A stretch of 64,000 nt of DNA from Lamellibrachia columna (taxonomy: Eukaryota > Annelida > Polychaeta > Sabellida > Siboglinidae), in the NCBI GenBank assembly GCA_963662155.1, contig OY759269.1:17866364-17930363 (forward strand), in the 5' to 3' direction. Below, one piece after another: positions 51,668-64,000 of the stretch. Made by a program: the position numbers and the translations under genes. How positions within the stretch are numbered: position 1 is the stretch's first letter; every line of letters starts with the position of its first letter. The notes under the pieces are model-generated. The model was not told the origin of the DNA and did not search any database. It worked only from the letters and a program-made list of their open reading frames with translations.

Positions 51668-52790
51668 TGGGAAGAAACTAGATTACAACTAGATGAGCGA
51701 AGTTGCCTGGGCTGTCTTGATATATGATTGTAGTATTCCCGGCATGACGTGTGTTAACACAAAGCAACGCGTGTGTACAGTAGCGTTCTCTTACGTTTAT
51801 GTGTAAGTGGTGGTTGTTTTAAATCATTAGTTATATAGCTAATTAATGAGATTTCAGTGTTCGGTCACAACGAATATACAAATCTCGTATACATATCAAA
51901 CAATGCCCTTCAATCGGGGCGTGTTCCGGCTTTTCTGCTGGCATAAGAAAACAGCCAACTGTCAACCTGTCAACCAAATCACGACTAAGGCCAACCGATT
52001 CAATTGGTGTGCCGCGTGTCCTACATTACTTCTCCAAGAACTGGTGAAAACAGTGTCATAAATTTGACGCACATAATAGTGGGTGATATATTACTTCGCA
52101 CGTCACCATCCGCACAAAGACGTTGTCTCTGAACGCAGGCGTGCCGCTCCACCAAAACGTACGAAACACATAAACGTCTTTCTGAAGTGACACATTAAAC
52201 TCTTGCATTAAACACACTACCCGATGCTCACGTGTTGAAAAGGTAAATTTGACGTCTGCACACATCTACACGCACCTTTGCCAAAGGTGAATAAAACACA
52301 ACGTCGGGCACTCGGTAGAAGGGAGCGAGGTTCAAAACCACATACTGAACCTTCGAACCTTGGACAATTTCCATTACCCCCAGTTGCCTGTCTTTCGGAA
52401 AAGACACTGATAGCCGTTGGTTCATTATAATGTTTTGTGACGACAAACGAACAAAACATTAGTGCATGTTAATGCTTGCTAACTTCAGAGAAAAACAGTA
52501 TGTCAGTTGGGAATATCTATCAGACCTGGATTATGTCGATGAAATTGCCGTCTTTTCAGACAGCACACAAAGCCTCAGACTTTTCGTGAATACATCATCA
52601 GCGCCAAGAAAACAAATCACACGGCCAACATCAACGACCAGATGTCTCTGCCAATCAGAACAAAGTGGAAACAGTAGAACACGTCACCTACCGTGTCAGT
52701 TCAATCAACAACCAAGGAATAATCGACCATTAAACTAAATTGCAGAGTAGAGCTAGCGTCAGCAGACTTCAATCAGATGGGGTACATTTG
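51668..52790. other. Unrecognised 1.1-kb segment
   Basis: Short overlapping frames on both strands; I recognise no gene, repeat or RNA. Confidence 0.4.
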
Positions 52791-52799
52791 AAACAGCAA

Positions 52800-53130
52800 T
52801 ACGTTTACCCTGTTATCACCCTTCCTCCTCTACGGATGCGAAGCATGGCACCACAGAACAAGTTAATGAAAGAAACGAGTTCAACATCAAATGCCTTCGC
52901 AAGATCTTGTGCATGCGCTGGAGCAAATATGCCTCAAACAAAGTGCTCTGACACCGATCAGGGCAAACTCCAGTCACATCCACAATCTGCAAAAAAAACC
53001 CAGTTAAGATGGACACCCATCTCACGAGAACCCCGCTGACTAGACCTGCCCGCCAAGCATCATGGTGGACCCCAGCTGGTCACAGCAGAATAGGATATCC
53101 GAAAATGAACAGAAGATGGAGCGACGTCAG
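52800..53130 (+). mobile_element. Decayed non-LTR RT C-terminal fragment
   Basis: FLLYGCEAW, then IKCLRKILCMRWSKYA in another frame, then WTPAGHSRIGYPKMNRRWSD: the order of an RTE/Jockey-like RT tail, with frameshifts. Confidence 0.6.
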
Positions 53131-53339
53131 AATGATATGTGCTGATTACTACACAGTACGCACCCATGTGTTAATCGAGATATTATCGTTTTCTTTACTG
53201 GAAGAAGGACTGAATATTTAATAGGAAGTATATAGTGTACAGTCTGTTAAAAATTAACTACTGTTTGAGGCAAATACGTGGTTACATTCAACTGTTGAAT
53301 TTCCTCCGTCACAATATATTCTTGTCTAGAACAACTAGC

Positions 53340-53700
53340 AGATTTATTGGCAAGTCCATGACAAGTCTTGAGTCATCTCTCTGAATCCCATGTCAAGTCC
53401 CAAGTCATCAGTCGCCATGATTGTTATGGCTTGTCTGTGGTAATTCTAGTTGGATATGTACCAAGTACATAATAATTATTGCATTCTGTGCGGCCTGTCA
53501 CAACAAGTTGGTCATGTTTTGCGTATGCTTCGAGCAACTAGACTTATTGGCAAGTCACAAAGTACCAAGTCGAGTCAAGCCTGAAGTCAACGAAATCCAA
53601 GTCAAGTCTCGAGTCATCTATCTGAATTCCAAGTCAAGTCATGACCATATGCGACTCGAGTTTTACTCGAGTCAGTACATGTGACTTAAACCAACAAGGC
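53340..53700 (+). repeat. CAAGTC-rich interspersed repeat
   Basis: Inverted relative of 20,450-20,720; CAAGTC/GAGTC motifs at both edges. Confidence 0.5.
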
Positions 53701-53805
53701 TGACAACTAGCAATATCAGTGTGTACCAGTTGCAACCAGTTCGCGTTTATTTATTACTCGATTTAGACATGTCGCTATTCTAAGACTTACAGGCGATTCA
53801 TTTAC

Positions 53806-54111
53806 TCTTACTTGGACAAGTGCCATGTTTCTTGCAGCGAACGCGTCGGTTGAATGTCCAATGACGATCTGTCACGGTGTTGGCTTTGGTGGCATGTGGT
53901 GTACACATACCAGTTACAACCAGTTCACACATACGACATACGGGCAATTCTTTTTCTGTTACTTGGATGAGTGCCGATTCCCCTGCAGTGCACGCGTCTT
54001 TTGAATGTCCAATGACGATCTGCCACGTTGTTGGCCCCTGGCAGCGTATAACAATATATTCGGACGAGCTGCATATTCTCCGTGAGAAGAGTGATTCGAC
54101 CTATTCGCAAG
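53806..54111 (+). promoter_or_regulatory. Candidate promoter of gene C with a tandemly duplicated CCAAT module
   Basis: A block of about 85 bp (TTACTTGGA…TGAATGTCCAATGACGATCT) occurs at about 53,806-53,886 and again at about 53,960-54,040. CCAAT boxes are at 53,858 and 54,009; GTATAACAATATATTC follows at 54,047-54,062, about 55 bp before the ATG. Gene B has one module. Confidence 0.45.
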
Positions 54112-59616
<5,505 letters not shown>

Positions 59617-59880
59617 AATCAGTCCGTCGACCGAATGCTTTTGTTGAAATTTCTTGATACTTTCACCACATAAAAAATCAATAATCGAAAATAGTTATCT
59701 TTCAGTTATAAATATTATAACTGACAGAGCATTTATGGAATTCTTCTGATATTTTTTCGTATTGAAGGAAGTATAGCTACCTTTTAGAGTCATTAGCTTC
59801 TACGGAGCTTTTAAGACCCATGCGATCTTCGTCAGCGTCAGACTGAAATTGTGGGAATGTTATACAGTTTTGCCGGATTT

Positions 59881-59886
59881 AATAAA
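59881..59886 (+). terminator. Poly(A) signal of gene C
   Basis: AATAAA about 265 bp after the stop. Confidence 0.7.
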
Positions 59887-60008
59887 TATTTGGTCCTTTC
59901 GCAAATTATATTTGTGTTCTCTGAATATTTGTTTAGTATAATTATTTCCTATGATCATTATATCAGTACAGGTTGTACACATCTACATCATATCATACGT
60001 TGCACTAG

Positions 60009-60232
<224 letters not shown>

Positions 60233-60299
60233 TTGTTGGTGATATGTTATGGTTGACAGACGTTACCAATCCGTTTCTCTGAACACAACAGTATATACT

Positions 60300-61010
60300 T
60301 AAAATGTATTACTTCCAGGCAATATACATTAATTTTACGAATACATAAGTAGTATATAATTTAGTAATTCTAACTACAAACATTCAGTAGGCGGCACAAA
60401 CCAACATCAAAACGCCGCTAGTGTTCATTAAAGAACACACAGACAGTAACCGGAACTTTTCGGAAGTTGTTTTTACTTTGCTATCGTGCGAATTACTTTG
60501 CCGTCGTTGTGATGACATCACGTTTGAATAAAACGGCGTCACCGACTCACCATCGCACACACTTCTCCTTCTTCTACTACTGCATTATGTCTATAATAGT
60601 GTAAATGACCATATTACATTTGCTATCAGTTCTTTAATCACGGTTGATCACTGTGACTTATTCTCAGCCATTGTCATGAGCTCTATTAGATTTTTCCTCG
60701 ATCACATAATCACTCTTAGCAGGTTTGTGCAGTGACGTCCTTTCTGGGCTATATATTGCTTAGCACCTAGTCCAAGAGCCGGCACATTCCGATTTGCAAA
60801 GTCATACATACACTGACATGTCGATATCATATTGATATCCGTGCTTAATATATGTCCGTTGTTCCTCGATAGTCTGAATCCAGTCACAACAAATTATATA
60901 AGTTTTGAAGTCCAAGCATCTGCTGCAAGCTTAACAATTCGGAACCTTCCGACTGTTCGCCGCTCGCTACTAACGATTTAGCTGCTATCGAGGAACATTG
61001 ACTACAGGAT
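60300..61010. other. 3' flank of gene C, duplicate of 1,440-2,100
   Basis: Non-coding; close alignment with the gene A flank. Confidence 0.7.
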
Positions 61011-61880
61011 CGATGTTTACCAACTATGTCGCTAGACATCAATTTGAAAACTTGACATGTTCAGTAGTATTTAACTGGACAAAACTTGCCGATAGCAGAC
61101 AACCCCAAAACGATCCGGAGCGGCAAGACGATCTATCGTGACTACTACAACATTTAACGGCCGAATATCACGCCGCCGACGACGGCGATATATCAAAATA
61201 AAAATAATTTAAGTTTCTTTGTACCACGGCTTTTTCCAAAGAATTTTTCAAAGAGAACGACTGTCTGCCGACAATAAACCTTCACGAATGTCAGCTGCAG
61301 GCTTTTTCATCGCCGACGTTGAACATTTCTGATATATTAATAGAATACACGAAACCCTTTTACGAACCTGAGCAAGTTTTGGCCGTGATTTACAATCTAC
61401 ATAGGTTTACTCAGCAGGGGGTAAATACAGCTTTTATAGGTGGCAATCAAATATGTTAGAACACCGGCAAGGAAGAATACTTGTAAAGGGGCATTTTCGC
61501 GAATAGGGTGCACACACAGGTCCACGTAACCTAAACATTCACCTTGTTCTAACTGTTTGGTTCTACATCTTTGCCCTGCTGACAACGGCAATACATCAGA
61601 ATCAGAATAAGCTAATTTTCTACAACGGAATTTCTCAAGGAATTTCCCAACGAGAGCGGTTGTCTGCCGACAACGAACTTGAACAAGTGTCGCAAATACG
61701 ACAATGCATCACCTGCTGAAAACGGCGGCTTGTGCGCTTTGTCGTCGCTGACGTTGGCAACTTGTGATTTAGTAACAAAATAAAAACCACGAAACCCTTC
61801 CCCTGAACCGGATCAAGTGTCGGCTGTGATTTACGAGCTACGCCGGTTTGCCGTGCGCTGTGTACATCTATTTAGCAAGA
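61010..61880 (-). repeat. Two adjacent R1 copies
   Basis: 61,010-61,580 matches 2,100-2,660; 61,580-61,880 matches 5,985-6,335. In the gene A flank the two are separated by 3.3 kb of retrotransposon and other sequence. Confidence 0.65.
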
Positions 61881-62010
61881 AGATAAAAAAAGATGGTCAT
61901 CCAAAGTGATAAGCGACAGATGGCAAGTAGACAAGGAAGCCATTCGCTTATTGAGAATCCCAATTTCTTTCATTGTAAGCCCGCCCTCATCGTATATATG
62001 TTAATTTTAT
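61880..62010 (-). mobile_element. CR1-like 3' UTR fragment
   Basis: Same fragment as 6,335-6,450. Confidence 0.6.
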
Positions 62011-62039
62011 TTTTAAACCTGTTCCACACTGAAGGACCA

Positions 62040-62950
<911 letters not shown>

Positions 62951-62957
62951 CGATGTC

Positions 62958-64000
62958 AATATTTAACAAGATTTAACAAGATTGCCATCCCAAACAACAA
63001 GTTCCAGATGGCAAGTGAACAAGGAAGACATTGGCTTATCGAGAGTCCAACATTGTTATCATCTATGTGTAGCCCGCCCTTATCAGATATCTGTCAATTC
63101 TATTTTGAAACATATTCACACTACTAGCATTAACACAATCATTTGGCAGTTTGTTCCATTCATTTATCACCCTATGTGAATAAGAGCACTTTCTCATGTC
63201 CAACCTACACTGTTCCTTAACTAATGCTGCTTTGCGTCCTCTGGTTCTAATGCCTTCTTTAAGTTTTAAGAACATATTTCTTTAACATCCTCATAACCGG
63301 TCACTATTTTAAACACTTCTATTTGGTCTCCTCTCCTCTAATGTGGTCTAACTATTGCTTTGTACAGGGGTACAATTAGCTGTTTCTCCTTATAAGTGAT
63401 AGTTCTCCTAATTAGCGCTAGAATTTTATTTCCTTTCGATGCAGCAATCCCACATTGCTCTGAAACTTTCATTTCAGCACTAAATGTTACACCTAAGTCC
63501 TTTCCTTGTTTTGTTCTACCTAGTACAGCATACCCTATTTAATATTCTTCGTTCATGTTTCCATGTCCTATGTGTATGCATTTACAATTCCCAAAATTTA
63601 ATAACATTTGCCACTTTTCTGACCATTTAAATAATTTATCTAGATCATCCTGTAAACTTTGTTTATCTGCATTATTAGTAACCTTTCCGAATACTTTTGT
63701 GTCATCTGCAAATTTCAGTACTTTGCTAGATATGTCATCTTCCAAATCATTTATGTATATTAAAAACAGTATAGGACCTAATACTGATCCCTGTGGTACC
63801 CCCTCAAAACCGATTTCCAGTTTGAAATTTCAACGTCTACTATTACTCTGTGTCGTCTGTGTGTAAGCCACGTTTCTATCAAGTTGATTACATCATTACC
63901 TATACCATGGGCTTTTAGTTTAAGTAACAATCTTTGATGTGGCACTTTATCGAAAGCTTTCTTAAAATCTAAATAGACAACATCCACTGGTGACGCGTCA
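62958..64000 (-). mobile_element. CR1-like retrotransposon, continues beyond the window
   Basis: 3' tail (ATTTAACAAG)n at 62,958, then ORF2 C-terminus 63,275-63,063, RT thumb 63,745-63,539 (VLKFADDTKVFGKV) and palm 63,987-63,778 (VYLDFKKAFDKVPHQRLLLK). It has frameshifts and a deletion near 63,335. It interrupts sequence that in the left copy leads to gene D. Confidence 0.9.

Noticed and set aside
52217..53039. Several frames of 70-100 codons on both strands
   Set aside because: No recognisable domain, and partly decayed RT sequence; not supported as host genes.

Overview
This is animal nuclear DNA. The evidence is short exons with GT/AG junctions and phased introns, AATAAA signals, many microsatellites, and several classes of degraded retrotransposon (CR1-like elements with an esterase ORF1, other non-LTR elements, a DIRS-type tyrosine-recombinase element). 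The combination suggests an invertebrate, probably marine, but I cannot name the taxon from the sequence.

The unifying content is a cluster of paralogous genes for a small secreted protein: a signal peptide of about 25 residues followed by three PLAT/LH2 (lipoxygenase-homology) domains, about 373-378 aa in total. Seven coding exons encode it: one signal-peptide exon of 76 bp, then two exons per PLAT domain. The intron phases repeat as 1-2-1-2-1-2. I assembled three intact models: gene D on minus (12,943 to 7,381), gene B on plus (16,777 to 24,259) and gene C on plus (54,112 to 59,616). Gene A at the left edge (+) shows only its last exon. Gene E on minus (28,255 to 24,875) is a broken paralogue of D. 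The order is A(+) D(-) B(+) psiE(-) C(+). D/B and psiE/C are two copies of one divergently transcribed pair.

Region by region: 0-7.3 kb is the last exon and 3' flank of gene A, with a non-LTR element (3.94-5.98 kb) and interspersed repeats. 7.3-13 kb is gene D with microsatellite-filled introns. 13-16.7 kb is the D/B intergenic region, holding a 42-bp purine-rich minisatellite and a CR1 3' end. 16.7-24.6 kb is gene B. An (AT)n array at 24.74-24.80 kb joins the 3' flank of B directly to truncated psiE. 24.9-33.3 kb is psiE, with a DIRS-type element at 28.7-31.7 kb. 33.3-37.5 kb is a nearly complete non-LTR element standing where the signal-peptide exon of E should be. 37.5-42.7 kb is a larger copy of the 42-bp minisatellite and its flanks. 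42.7-53.7 kb is retrotransposon debris (two CR1 copies head to tail on minus, one on plus, others). 54-60 kb is gene C. 60-64 kb repeats the 3' flank of gene A and ends inside another CR1 copy.

PLAT domains usually bind membranes, lipids or protein partners. A secreted, tandemly duplicated, exon-modular three-PLAT family with its fastest protein change in the second domain fits an extracellular recognition or matrix protein, but that function is inference. All exon models are hand-made from reading frames, splice motifs and paralogue comparison.
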